Assembly: GCA_014621425.1 (NCBI GenBank)
Contig: JAANBB010000237.1
Span: 1 to 61,624 of the forward strand
Reading direction: 5' to 3'
Length of the DNA stretch: 61,624 nucleotides
Source of the DNA: Cylindrodendrum hubeiense
Taxonomy: Eukaryota > Ascomycota > Sordariomycetes > Hypocreales > Nectriaceae
Shown piece after piece: positions 1 through 10,800 of the stretch. The stretch's first letter is position 1, and every line of letters begins with the position of its first letter. Under the pieces are notes generated by a model that worked only from the letters and a program-made list of their open reading frames with translations, did no database searches and was not told the DNA's origin. The translations under genes and the position numbers were made by a program.

Positions 1-656
1 CGCTCCCCACCGCGCGTCTACCCGCTGCCAGTGACTCTCACCGTCCGTCCCTGGCCCATGCCCAGCCCGAACAGACCGGCATTGCCCCGCCGCCTCCGCA
101 GCCCATCGCCTTCGATGCGAATCCGGACGTCCTCGCCCTCAAGTCGGCCATCTCCATCCTGCAGATCCAGCGCCAGAAGGCCATCGCCGACATCCAATCG
201 CTGAGTCGCACAAAGGACGAGGCCGTACTCGATCCCGAGGCCTTCGTAAAGGACCTCGTCAACGGCAAGATCAATGCCCCAGGCGGCACGGCTGACGACG
301 ACGACGACGATAATGACGATGACGATGATGAAATGAAAATAGACGACGCGGGAGAGGGCTCGTCAAGGCAGCGCCCCGTCGACAAGCCAAGGGAATGGAC
401 CACCATCCCCCAACCGCAGAACGTCGTCCGCTGCCCCCCGATCAACTGGTCCCAGTACGCTGTCGTCGGTGAGTCCCTTGACAAGCTGCACAACGAGCAG
501 GTCGCCCGTCCCAGCCAGGGCACCCCAGCCGCCATTGGTACCAACGGCACGTACGAGTTCAAGGGTGAGGGCAAACAGGAGAAGTACCCGGGCGTCGCGG
601 CCCCGTATGCGCCGCTACAGGACCGGCTGGGCAAGAAGCCCAAGGGCAAGAAATGA
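1..656 (+). CDS. C-terminal part of an unrecognised acidic protein (5' end outside window)
   Basis: An open frame runs from base 3 without a stop to TGA at 654-656, giving 217 residues with the start missing. The visible part has a proline-rich beginning, a likely helical stretch (ALKSAISILQIQRQKAIADI), and a run of about fifteen Asp/Asn/Glu residues encoded by GAC/GAT repeats near 295-335. A conserved-looking segment follows (CPPINWSQYAVVGESLDKLH) and the C-terminus is very basic (LGKKPKGKK), which could act as a nuclear signal. I do not recognise the family. The acidic run plus basic tail suggests a nuclear protein, but that is inference. Codon use is GC-rich like the neighbouring genes, so the frame is very probably coding. 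A second GAT/GAA-rich run lies in the 3' flank just after the stop (654-685). Confidence 0.7.
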   Translation, partial: LPTARLPAASDSHRPSLAHAQPEQTGIAPPPPQPIAFDANPDVLALKSAISILQIQRQKAIADIQSLSRTKDEAVLDPEAFVKDLVNGKINAPGGTADDDDDDNDDDDDEMKIDDAGEGSSRQRPVDKPREWTTIPQPQNVVRCPPINWSQYAVVGESLDKLHNEQVARPSQGTPAAIGTNGTYEFKGEGKQEKYPGVAAPYAPLQDRLGKKPKGKK

Positions 657-1154
657 TGATGATGATAATGAAGATGATGAGATGCTTGAGTGAGTGTAAT
701 GATGGTTGTGTTTTGTTTTGCCTCACGGCCTATGGGTATTTTTTGCATCGCTGGCGTCCAGGGCTTAGACGGGGAGACGGCATCTCTAGAGAATACTAGC
801 AATAAGATTTCTTGAATTACTTCCAGCAAGATCAAGAACCGATGATACCATTTGCGGTCCATGTGTCTATGTACGTTTGCGAGCCCTGAGATCCATCATG
901 TAAGGTCAAGCACATGCATTCCGATACGTCCAAGATTGGACCAAGCCTATTCCCCTTCCCCTTTATTGATCACAGCCCGCAACGCCGTCTGAAATTCGGC
1001 CGGTGAGCCCTTAGTCCCCCGTTCTCCGCAATACGCCAACAGCAATGCTCAACAAGTTCCATCGCAGAGACAAACGAGATTCGCCAACTACTCGGGAAAG
1101 TCTCTAAGGAAAATCATTAGTCAATGTTCTGGTATAGCAGTCATTCAAGGGTTC
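657..1154. other. Convergent 3' flank
   Basis: This stretch lies between the 3' ends of the partial acidic-protein gene and the E2 gene. It begins with a GATGATGAT run. I see no convincing reading frame or RNA gene, and it probably holds the two 3' untranslated regions. Confidence 0.5.
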
Positions 1155-2897
1155 TTACTCCATGCTTTGTTGCACAGATCGACGCAGACGCCGGTTGTAC
1201 TTCTTCCTGTCGTCCGCGGCGCCACCCCAGTACATCTTACTAGCCTCCGGGTTCACAATTTTTCGTGGATCGTAGGCCGGCTCATCTTCCTCGAGAAAAG
1301 CAAAGATCGCTTCGATGTGAGATTTAACATCTTCTCGCCTCATGGGATTGGGTGTGTAGCAAGCCGTGCCATCGGCCGCAATGTAGTGATGAAAGATCTT
1401 GCTCTCGAACTTGACGCGAGGTTGTTCATCGGGGAACCGAGGGCTGAAGTTCATCTTGATGCGGAACAGCCCACCATCAAGATTCGTCATCGGCCGTCCA
1501 AAGTACGTGATAACCCAAACGAAGGGGTTTCCATTCTCTAGAAAGACGTCATGCGGCATGTCGCTTCGCTTGAACGACTCGACGACCTGCTCAAATTGAT
1601 GCTGCAGGTTCACGGCAACTGTCGACTCCCGGGCCTTGGAAGCAAGGCCTTCTTCGGCCCAAACCTGGGGCTCGGCATCGATAGCTGATTTAATATTGCG
1701 GAGTCGGCGTTCTAACTCGGTGTAGTTGAATCGGCCGTCCATGGAGTTGTTGTTGGGCGACTCAAAGGGCATCCTCACAAAGTGTTGGCCGTCCTTTACC
1801 TCGGATTTCCCCAGTTGGATCGTGGCGAGATAGGATTCGTAATACCAGAGGAATCGGCGTTTGCAGAGGTCCTTGAATGGCTCAAATGGAACGCTAGACT
1901 CGTCAATGTCGTCATCGTCAATTTCATCCGGGTCGCGAGCCCCTGATCCGTGCTGGTAGCCGTCAGGCGAAAGACCAAGGTACCCTTCCAGGCGCTGGAT
2001 CACTGAGATTCTCAATGTCTCGTGGCGTATCTAGCAATGTTAGGGATTGCGCCGAGTATCAGGGGACCGTAGCAGGTACCTTCTGGACATAATCCTTCTG
2101 TGCCTTTTTGTCGGACTCCTCGTTGGCGTCCTCAAAACCCGGTTCGTTTTCATAGGGGTTCGTCGACAGCAGACTCTGTATTGAGAGCAAGATGGACTCC
2201 AAACCTTGGGCAGATGACCATTCTTCTCCTCGTTCTCCTCGCCACGTCCTATGCGATGTCAGACTGATGCCAACAACAGAGGCTGCAATTCACCCTACCC
2301 TAAAATTGACCTGACATTGTTAGCCCAAAACAGCCACGGGGATCAACGTCGTCCACTCACAAACAAACTTTGCCATTCGCATAGATATTGGGGTTGAATC
2401 GGCAACGCCCCCCATTTGTTGTGGCACACTGGACATTTGGCGATTTGGAAGGATATTCTACCCAGCATCTGTCAGTTTCTGTGGCAGTGCGAGCATCAAG
2501 AGCAGGGATGAGAAGCATCTAACCTTTGTGGAATCGGATCGCAAACTACACCTCTCTATTAGTCCGAACATGCTGCGGATGGGGGTACGGCAAACAATAC
2601 CTCGAAGAAGCCGAACTCGTAGGGAGTCTCGTGTGGACCCATGATCAAGGCCTTGACATTTCGAACGTCGACATCGCGGCAAGCAACCGCAAGAGCTGTG
2701 CCAGGCAGGCAAATGTTAGACAGACCACAGGTAGGCCGCGGGAATACGGCGGAGAGGAGGAAGCATACACAAATCCGAGCTCTTCTGGATGTCACTGAGT
2801 TCCTAGGGCCAGGCATTAGTCTGATGACCCCGCGGGTGCCAACGGAAGCGGGAGCGGGGCAAGAAACCTTGGAGATGCGGATGATGGACTGGTCCAT
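1155..2897 (-). CDS. UBE2Z-like ubiquitin-conjugating enzyme E2 with a second C-terminal UBC-like domain
   Basis: Eight exons (2897-2868, 2802-2769, 2695-2601, 2545-2524, 2457-2361, 2310-2299, 2248-2080, 2030-1155) join in phase to 444 residues starting MDQSIIRISK. The first UBC domain shows GPHETPYEFGFFE, the active-site block FNPNIYANGKVCLSILGTW (Cys is the predicted ubiquitin acceptor, NPN replaces HPN) and NPYENEPGFE. These match the UBE2Z type, as does the downstream RHETLR segment. A second E2-like fold covers roughly the last 150 residues. It has IVNPEAS near its end and DGTACYTPNP in place of the active-site loop, so it carries a Cys but no HPN. The family passes ubiquitin or a ubiquitin-like modifier from an E1 to targets. 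Exon 6 is only 12 nt and sits right after the catalytic Cys. The ATG was chosen because it opens the E2 helix and splices in frame. Confidence 0.88.
2299..2310 (-). other. 12-nt microexon of the E2 gene
   Basis: The sequence GTCAATTTTAGG, read on the minus strand, is flanked by a CTAACA branch-like site with acceptor ATGTCAG and by donor GTAGGG. It joins TT| before it and |GACGTGG after it to restore LSILGTW, the E2 block after the active-site Cys. Skipping it keeps the frame but deletes SILG. Confidence 0.8.
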
Positions 2898-3129
2898 GGC
2901 GCCGCGGGTGATGCAAATCGGGAGAGGGAGAGAGGCTTCTGACGCAGTGTGTGAGTGTGCGAGAGGCGACGCACATGGATGAGCCGCGAATGATATAGGG
3001 TGTCTGTGAGTGAGAGTGAAGCAGGCGGCAGAGCAGGCGGCAGGCAGGGTGGGTGGGAAGGTGTCTCGTTTAAGCTGCTGAGCCGTCGGGCGTGGGTGGA
3101 GTGGATAATCTGGGTCAGGGCCACTGCTC

Positions 3130-3216
3130 AGGTAGGTAAGGTAGGTAGGTAGGGTAGGCAGGTTGTATGGTAGGTTGTATGGTAGGTAGGTAGTAAGGTA
3201 GGTAAGGTAGGTAGGC
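3130..3216. repeat. GTAGGTAG-type short tandem array
   Basis: About 85 bases are built from irregular GGTAG/GGTAGGT units, with two GGTTGTATGGTA units inside. It is a microsatellite-like tract in the E2/RFC2 intergenic region. Confidence 0.85.
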
Positions 3217-3282
3217 AGAATCGACGGGTCCAGCAGCAAACTGCAAGATATAAAGCCAGTACCCGGAAGTGCGGTGGGCAGT

Positions 3283-3317
3283 TGGCAAGGTAGCTGGCAA
3301 GGTAGCTGGCAAGGTGG
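3283..3317. repeat. 12-bp tandem repeat, about three copies
   Basis: Three near-identical copies of TGGCAAGGTAGC lie in a row, the last one changed to TGGCAAGGTGGT. Confidence 0.85.
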
Positions 3318-4227
3318 TTAGTAAAGTACCTAGCTGGTGGGCGCTCGGGCAACAGCTGACGGGACCTTTGCCGTCTTTGTCACAGTCACTGGCAATCACT
3401 CGCAGTTGGGGATTGCACGGTGTCGGCGGCTGCGTCATTGGAGCCATCTAGGGTAGGTCGACTGATGTGCTGGCGGGGTGGGTTGCTTCGGTGCAGCCAT
3501 GATGCTCGCCCATGCCAGTCGAGGCGAAGGCGTCAGACCAGGGCCAGCCTTGTTTGTAGCTTATGTACGCCGAGGTTTCGTGCATGAGGTATATCTCCGT
3601 CCCGTGCGGTGCAGGTGGTAGAGTCCTGTGTAACGTGTACAACCTTTGGGGGCGTTTGTATCTTAGTGGGGATGGGGGATGGGGGACGGAGGACGGAGGA
3701 CGGAGGATGGAGACTGGGGTCACAAACCAGGTAGAACTGGGCGACTTCTGCGATTTCGCAACCAGAACGGTGAGCTGTGAATCACAAAGCAAACCATCTG
3801 GTAAGTCGTCCAGGTCCTGTTAGGTATCACTGCATTCACCTCGGCGGCACAAAATCCACACATTTGCTCGTAGGCCACTCCCGCCCTGACTCTGCTTGTA
3901 CATTTCCCCAGCGGAGTGGGGCTATTACAGGCAGATAGGTACCTGGGTAGGTACCTAAGGCCGCCTAACAGCACTGGCTATCGCGGGGTCCTGCAGCTGT
4001 GCTAAAGGAGTGAAGTGGCTACCTCTACCTAGGTACCTTACCTAGTGAGGCGACGCGCCTCGCGTGTGCAGCCGACGCGTTAATGGGTTTTCTACTGGCA
4101 CCTGTAGTGAGCACCAGCAAGTGCACTCAGCGACGTGCACCCAGCCAGCCAACACCAAGCTTGTCCAACGACGCAACATCTCGTCTTCACATCGCCGCTC
4201 ACCTCGCCGCCGGCCCATCGAGTCATC

Positions 4228-5532
4228 ATGGCGAGCTTCTTCGACCTCAAAGCCAGAAAGGCCGCCGCCGCCGCCAATGGCAACCCCGACCAGAAACAAG
4301 AAAAGCCCACCAACAAGGCCCAGCCCTGGGTCGAGAAATAGTCTGCTCCTCCGAGACGGCCCTTGCCCACCACGATGCCCTGACTGACGCTCTGCAGTCG
4401 ACCAAAGACACTTAGCGATGTTACCGCCCAAGATCACACCGTCACAGTCCTACAAAGAACGCTGCAAGCCTCCAACGTGAGTGTGGTTCGCCTAAACATG
4501 ACTTCCAGCCTTCATTGACGATTCCTAGCTCCCACACATGCTCTTCTACGGTCCCCCCGGCACAGGAAAGACTTCGACGGTCCTCGCGCTGGCAAAGGAG
4601 CTCTACGGCCCGGAGCTGGTTAAAACGCGAGTTCTCGAACTCAACGCTTCCGACGAGCGTGGCATCTCCATCGTCCGAGACAAGGTCAAGAACTTCGCCC
4701 GCATGCAATTGACCAATCCGAGCGCCGGCTATAAAGACAAATACCCCTGCCCACCATTCAAAATCATCATTCTCGACGAGGCCGATTCCATGACGCAAGA
4801 TGCACAAAGCGCCCTGCGAAGGACAATGGAGACGTACAGTAAGATCACTCGGTTCTGCTTGATCTGCAACTACGTGACCCGCATCATCGATCCGTTGGCC
4901 AGTCGATGCAGCAAGTTTCGATTCAAGAGCCTGGATCAAGGCAATGCCAAGAAGAGGCTGGAAGAAATTGCAGAGAAGGAAGGCGTGCCACTTGAGGAGG
5001 GTGCCATTGACACCCTCATCAGGTGCAGCGAGGGCGATTTGCGAAAGGCAATCACATACCTACAGAGTGCTGCTCGCCTAGTCGGAGCACAGTCTCTCAA
5101 CAAGGATGGCGAAGGCGATGAGCAAATGGACGTGGATAAGAAGCCTATCACGGTCAAGATTGTCGAGGATATTGCTGGTGTCATTCCGGACAAGACAATT
5201 GAAGATCTTGTCAAGGCGATACGCCCACGGGGCTCGACCGGGTCTTATCAGTCCGTCTCCACGGTGGTCGAGGACATGGTGGCAGATGGGTGGAGCGCAG
5301 GTCAAGTTGTCGGCCAGGTAAGAAGCTTTGCCTCTGGAATGAGTATCGACCCTAACCAATTTCACAGCTTTACCAAGTTCTCACATACGACGAAACGATT
5401 CCGGATTCCCAAAAGAACAAAATTGTCTTGGTGTTTTCCGAAGTTGACAAGCGGCTAGTCGATGGTGCAGATGAGCATCTTTCGATTCTGGATCTGGCTA
5501 TGAGGATATCGAATATCATGGCGGAAAAGTGA
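4228..5532 (+). CDS. RFC2: Replication factor C small subunit (clamp loader; yeast Rfc2, human RFC4 type)
   Basis: Four exons (4228-4340, 4398-4476, 4529-5317, 5368-5532) give 381 residues. RFC loads the PCNA sliding clamp at primer-template junctions, with the small subunits forming an AAA+ ring. The Walker A GPPGTGKT is at about residues 72-79, the Walker B ILDEAD ends near 150, and the sensor and arginine-finger region [20 protein letters not shown] follows. [12 protein letters not shown] and the C-terminal collar helices follow. [13 protein letters not shown] and the [15 protein letters not shown] block match the yeast Rfc2/human RFC4 lineage better than the other small subunits. N-terminal [18 protein letters not shown] is a low-complexity lead before [10 protein letters not shown]. 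Note that human RFC2 is a different paralogue, so the symbol follows yeast usage. Its 3' end converges with the coiled-coil gene only 137 bp away. Confidence 0.93.
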
Positions 5533-5669
5533 AGCACAATGCAAAATGGTCGCTGATGTCTCAATCGGACAACGGAGTTGGGGGTAGATTTTGGGACGGC
5601 GTTGGAACCGGTCATGTAATGCCCGACCGATCAATTCTTACATGCATAAAAAACACGCCGTCTAGCATC

Positions 5670-7241
5670 TCAAGCTGCATCTTCATGGCCGATAAGGCCC
5701 AGGTTTCCATGTAGACCAGACCAAACGTCTCTGGGCGTCTTCTTCGCCCCTTTCTCCTTTTCCGTATGCTTTCTCGTGCTGGTGGGGTTTCTGGTCCCCG
5801 TGGTTAGCCAGAAATCGTCCTCTATGGGTTCTTCCTTGGTCGCCTTCGGCTCATCAATCTGATCCTGGCCCAACAAGTGTTCGATTTCCCGAAGCGCCTT
5901 CATAGAGTTCTCCAGTGCTACCTGTCCACCTTCAACCTTTTCCGCGACTCTTTCGAGGGTGGCAATCTTGGCCGAGTCCACTGCAAATACCCAGGGCTGA
6001 ATACGGCCGGTGAATCCAGCGCGCTCTGGTGTCGAAGTTAGGATTTCTCCAAGGCCAGACCTGCGTCGAGATGACCCTGATACAGGGTGCAGCGGAAGGA
6101 GTTGACTCTCCTCAGCGAGATGACCAAGCACCTGGCAAGCCTCTTTAGTTTCACTGCTGAGTGTTGAATTCATGTAGGACTTCTGTGTGATCGTGGCCCT
6201 TTGGTTCTTCGACAGAGAAAGAAGAGTTTCGATGTATGGCGTGAGAAGGTAGTTACCCGGAGCCGGGTCTGCTTCGAGAGTTCGTTGTTTTGCGGGGTCG
6301 TGAGCTGTCAACACAGGTGGCTGAGCTGCTCCGGGCCGTTCGGCAATTGTCGATAGAAGAGATCGCCTGGCAGCAAGATATCGCGCATATTTTTCCTTGA
6401 TAACCTCGAGTTGACTGCTGATGGCGGCGCTGTCCGCAGCCATCCTGTCTTGGCTTTTTGAGATGCCGTCGAGCCCCCCCTCAACATCTTCCTCCCCCGA
6501 GGCCTTTCCAAGCTCGGTCTCAATCCAGAGGATGAGCTCGTTACGGGTTGCGTTGAGAGCATCTAGCCTCGCCCCATTGCTGATAACATCAGGAATGTTC
6601 TGAGCGCTGGATCTCGCATCCCGAAGCAGCTGTTCTTCTCGGCGCATGAGTAGCTTTGCCCGCAGCACCGTCTTCTCTAACTGGGCAACCTGCCCTTTCA
6701 GATCCGGCTTCACACCGCTCTGTTGCGCGACAAGACTGTTGACCACCTCCTTGGGAACGCTGGGAAGTTCGCCAGCGCTGTAGAACATGTCCTCCGGGTC
6801 GAGGAACTCAACCGAACCCGCCGGTTTTTGGATCAGGAGGTCGAGGTATTTTTGAACAGCGTGCAACCTTTCCTGTTTGCCCTGGAGTTTGAGGAGAGCA
6901 ATTCGGTCCTCCACAAAGTCGAGACTGCTCGAAGGTGCTTCCTTGGGTGAGGATGGCCGAGCGGGATTGGCTTGCACAACATCGGCGTACTTTCGTCGTG
7001 CAACAACGTTGGCTGCCAGGGCCTCGATATACTCTCTCTGAATTCCTTTCAGTTCGGAGCCAACCGTGATATCGTGTGAACTGTCCACCAGAGACACGGG
7101 CTGCTTGATGGGTCCATCGTGGGAGCAAGACCCAAGGTGCAGCGCCAGGACGCGCCTGATGTAGTTAACCTGTTCCCGTGGCTTTATGAACGGTTCAAGT
7201 GTGCTTTGGAACTTGTCAAATAAGTCCGACTGATTAGGCAT
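5670..7241 (-). CDS. Conserved-looking coiled-coil protein, function unknown
   Basis: A single uninterrupted frame encodes 523 residues starting MPNQSDLFDKFQ. It is rich in Glu, Leu, Lys and Gln with heptad-like stretches, for example around VAQLEKTVLRAKLLMRREEQ and in the segment before ATLERVAEKVEGGQ, so extended coiled coils are likely. I see no catalytic motif, membrane segment or signal peptide. The last 60 residues are charged and low in complexity (KATKEEPIEDDFW, KHTEKEKGAKKTPRD). I do not recognise the family. A structural role, for instance in a cytoskeletal or kinetochore complex, would fit but is not shown. It lies between RFC2 (convergent) and BRR2 (divergent, 654 bp between starts). 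Intronless structure is unusual among its neighbours. Confidence 0.8.
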   Translation of the reverse strand: MPNQSDLFDKFQSTLEPFIKPREQVNYIRRVLALHLGSCSHDGPIKQPVSLVDSSHDITVGSELKGIQREYIEALAANVVARRKYADVVQANPARPSSPKEAPSSSLDFVEDRIALLKLQGKQERLHAVQKYLDLLIQKPAGSVEFLDPEDMFYSAGELPSVPKEVVNSLVAQQSGVKPDLKGQVAQLEKTVLRAKLLMRREEQLLRDARSSAQNIPDVISNGARLDALNATRNELILWIETELGKASGEEDVEGGLDGISKSQDRMAADSAAISSQLEVIKEKYARYLAARRSLLSTIAERPGAAQPPVLTAHDPAKQRTLEADPAPGNYLLTPYIETLLSLSKNQRATITQKSYMNSTLSSETKEACQVLGHLAEESQLLPLHPVSGSSRRRSGLGEILTSTPERAGFTGRIQPWVFAVDSAKIATLERVAEKVEGGQVALENSMKALREIEHLLGQDQIDEPKATKEEPIEDDFWLTTGTRNPTSTRKHTEKEKGAKKTPRDVWSGLHGNLGLIGHEDAA

Positions 7242-7895
7242 TGTCGTTTCTCATTTTATGAGGTGCAAAAACCCCGACAATCCCCTGATGGATACGCTCA
7301 TCAGTACTCGGTGTGGTGTCGGTGGGTGAATGTAAACAGCCCCCACAACAGCTGGTAGTGTGGCTGGTGCTATGCTTCAATGATTCGGTGAACCTGTTGT
7401 TCCGAGCTTTTGGTCTTGTCCAGATGATGGAATGCGCGTGACTATGCCTTCAGTAATGAATCTGGTATTTTAAAATCGCGGAATCTGTTCCATTTCAGCA
7501 GTTTTAAATCCATGCACGCCTCCATAGCATTGTGTGTTATCACACCTGAGACCTTCTGCTGGGTTGTGGTTCCTGACACCAGCCACGTTAGAGTCAGCCA
7601 CCTACCAGCCCCTAAGGCGGCAAAGTGGCTAATCCAATATCAGACTAGTCTTCGCAGCCTTCCAGGCTGGATCTGAAATTTACGATTGCGACCACATTCA
7701 AATCCTAGCTACGACCAACGCGACCTGTTCAACGACTGCGCATCAATCGCAGAAGCCTGAGTCAACGAGGCAGCGATTCCATCGATTAAAGTCGCGTCGA
7801 AAAAACCCCCATGGTTATTTAACGATCGAGCTCCGCGAGCTGTTGTTGTCGAGAACATCGGCATTCCCCATCAGAGCTTCACACTACAAGCCAAG
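7242..7895. other. Divergent promoter region, coiled-coil gene and BRR2
   Basis: These are 654 bases between two divergent start codons, with modest AT content and no convincing frame. I see no clear TATA box. Confidence 0.5.
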
Positions 7896-10800
7896 ATGAC
7901 GGACGCGAATCGAGATGTGTCGCAATACAAGTACTCGGCCATGTCGAACCTGGTCCTCCAGGCGGACCGTCGGTTTGTTACACGACGAACCGATGAGTCC
8001 ACTGGTGACCCGGAGTCGCTGGCTGGGCGCTTGAGTATCAAGGACATGGGCGCCCGAGTTGGTCGCGAAGACGCGCCCAAGCAAAAGAAACAGCCCGGCC
8101 TTCCAGACATCCAACGAGGAAGTCTGAGGGAGGGAGAGGACATCCTGGCGCGAGAGCAGCGGAGACGAAAGGCCGAGTCCCAGATGAGGGGAACTGGCGT
8201 GCTAGGCGCGAACGACCTCTTGGTGGAAGGCATCACCTATCGACCCCGAACGGCCGCCACGCGATCGACCTTCGACCTTATCATCACAATCGTTGCGAAC
8301 AACCTGGGAGATGTGCCTCACGAGGTTGTGCGCAGTGCCGCGGATGCTGCCTTGGAGTATCTGAAGGACGACGACCTGAAGGACCTCGACAAGAAGAAGG
8401 AAATCGACGATATCCTGGGCGTAACTTTGAACCCAAAGCAATTCAACGAGTTGGTTAATCTGGGAAAGAAGATCACGGACTACGATGCCCAGGAAGACGA
8501 CGAGGATGTTGCCATGGGCGGCGGCGATGGCGACGATGCCGAGATCGATGAACGACAAGGTGTTGCCGTTGCCTTTGACGACGAGGACGAAGATGAGGGC
8601 GACAACATCGTCAACGAAGTTCGCGACGAATCATCGGAGGACGAGGCGGACGAGGATGAAAATGAAGATGAGCCCAAAGCAGACGACGCTGCGGGCGATG
8701 ACGACGAGATGGTTCTGGATTCCGCACCGACAGGAGGAAAACAAAAACACAAAGACGAGAACGCGGTACCGGCTCGAGATATTGATGCCTTCTGGCTCCA
8801 GCGCCAGATCGGTTCATTTTACCCCGATGCCCATGAGCAAACGGACAAGACAAAAGAGGCCCTCCGAATCCTCTCAGGAGAGCCTGATGAGGCCGGTGGC
8901 GAGGAGAAGTCCCTTCGAGAGATCGAGAACGAACTCATGGAACTCTTCGATTTTGAGCATCATGAGCTCGTCCAGAAACTCGTTGAGAATAGAGAAAAGG
9001 TATTCTGGCTCACCAAGTTGGCCCGAACCGAGACGCCAGAGCAACGCACCGAAGTTGAGAGAGAGATGGCTTCAGAAGGGCTCCAACGAATCCTCAACGA
9101 GTTGCAAGGCAAGAGTAATGGCGATGATAAAAAGGGAAAGGTGGATATCAAGATGGACATTGATGTTCCCGCCTCATTTACAGATGCCCCTAAGACCGAT
9201 CGTGCTGATGGTCAACTTGTTGGAGGACTTCAACCCAAGAAGCTCATTAATCTCGAGAACCTTGTCTTCGACCAAGGAAACCACCTCATGACGAATCCCA
9301 AGGTTCGGTTACCCGAGGGATCCACGAAGAGGACTTTCAAGGGATACGAGGAGATTCATATCCCTACACCTAAAAAGCGCAATGAGCCTGGCGATGTTCT
9401 CATGCCCATTACCGACCTGCCTGAATGGGCGCGAGGTCCTTTCAGCTCGAACCAATCTCTCAACAAGATTCAATCCAAGTGCTACCCATCGGCCTTTGAA
9501 GACGACGGCAACCTGCTTGTCTGTGCCCCTACTGGTAGTGGAAAGACCAACGTCGGTATGCTTACCATTCTCCGAGAGATTGGAAAGCACCGCAACCCTG
9601 AGACTGGCGATATTGACCTTGACGCGTTCAAGATTGTCTGTATTGCCCCACTCAAGGCGCTTGTCCAGGAGCAGGTTGGAAACTTGGGCAACAGACTTGC
9701 GTCCTTCGGAATCCGGGTTTCTGAACTGACTGGTGATCGCCAGCTCACCAAGCAGCAAATCGCCGAGACACAGATTATTGTGACTACTCCTGAGAAATGG
9801 GATGTCATCACCAGAAAGTCAAACGACCTCACTTATACCAATTTGGTCCGTCTGATTATCATCGACGAGATTCATTTGCTTCACGATGATCGTGGCCCTG
9901 TCCTGGAGAGTATCGTCAGCAGAACAATTCGCAAGACCGAGCAGACTGGTGAGCCAGTCCGTATTCTTGGTCTGTCTGCAACTCTGCCGAATTACCGAGA
10001 TGTTGCCAGCTTCCTTCGAGTGGATATGAAGAAGGGTCTCTTCCATTTCGATGGCTCATACCGACCTTGCCCCCTGCGACAGGAGTTTGTTGGAATCACC
10101 GAACGCAAGGCAATTAAGCAGCTGAAGACAATGAATGATGTGACCTACAACAAAGTTATTGAGCACGTCGGTACCAACCGGAACCAGATGCTCATTTTCG
10201 TCCACTCCCGAAAAGAAACTGCCAAGACTGCCCGATACATTCGAGACAAGGCTCTCGAGATGGACACGATCAACCAGATTCTCCGCCATGATGCTGGTAG
10301 TCGTGAAGTTCTCAAAGAGGCTGGAGAGCAAGCTACAGACGCCGACCTCAAGGACATCTTGCCTTATGGATTTGGAATCCATCACGCTGGTATGAGCAGA
10401 ATCGACAGGACTGATGTCGAGGATCTTTTTGCTCGCGGAGCCATCCAAGTCTTGGTATGTACCGCGACGCTGGCTTGGGGTGTTAATTTGCCTGCGCACA
10501 CGGTCATCATCAAGGGAACCCAAGTGTACTCGCCTGAGAAGGGTAGCTGGGTTGAGCTCAGCCCCCAGGATGTCTTGCAGATGCTCGGTCGTGCAGGTAG
10601 ACCTCAGTACGATACGTATGGCGAGGGTATCATCATTACGACGCAGAGTGAAATGCAGTACTACCTGTCACTTTTGAACCAGCAGCTGCCTATTGAAAGT
10701 CAGTTCGTCAGCAAGCTGGTTGATAACCTCAACGCTGAGGTCGTCCTCGGCAATGTTAGGACGCGCGATGAAGGTGTGGAGTGGCTGGGATATACTTATC

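Larger units (their letters stand above)
2898..4227. other. Divergent intergenic region, E2 to RFC2
   Basis: This holds the promoters of the E2 gene (minus) and RFC2 (plus). It contains TAGG-type repeats, a 12-bp repeat, and several GGTACCT/TAGGTACCT words around 3940-4045. Longer open frames here translate into simple repeats (TYLTYLPTYLP-like), so I do not treat them as genes. Confidence 0.6.

Noticed and set aside
2559..3447. Minus-strand frames rich in Tyr, Leu, Pro and Thr
   Set aside because: They translate the TAGG microsatellite and overlap exons of the E2 gene in the wrong frame.
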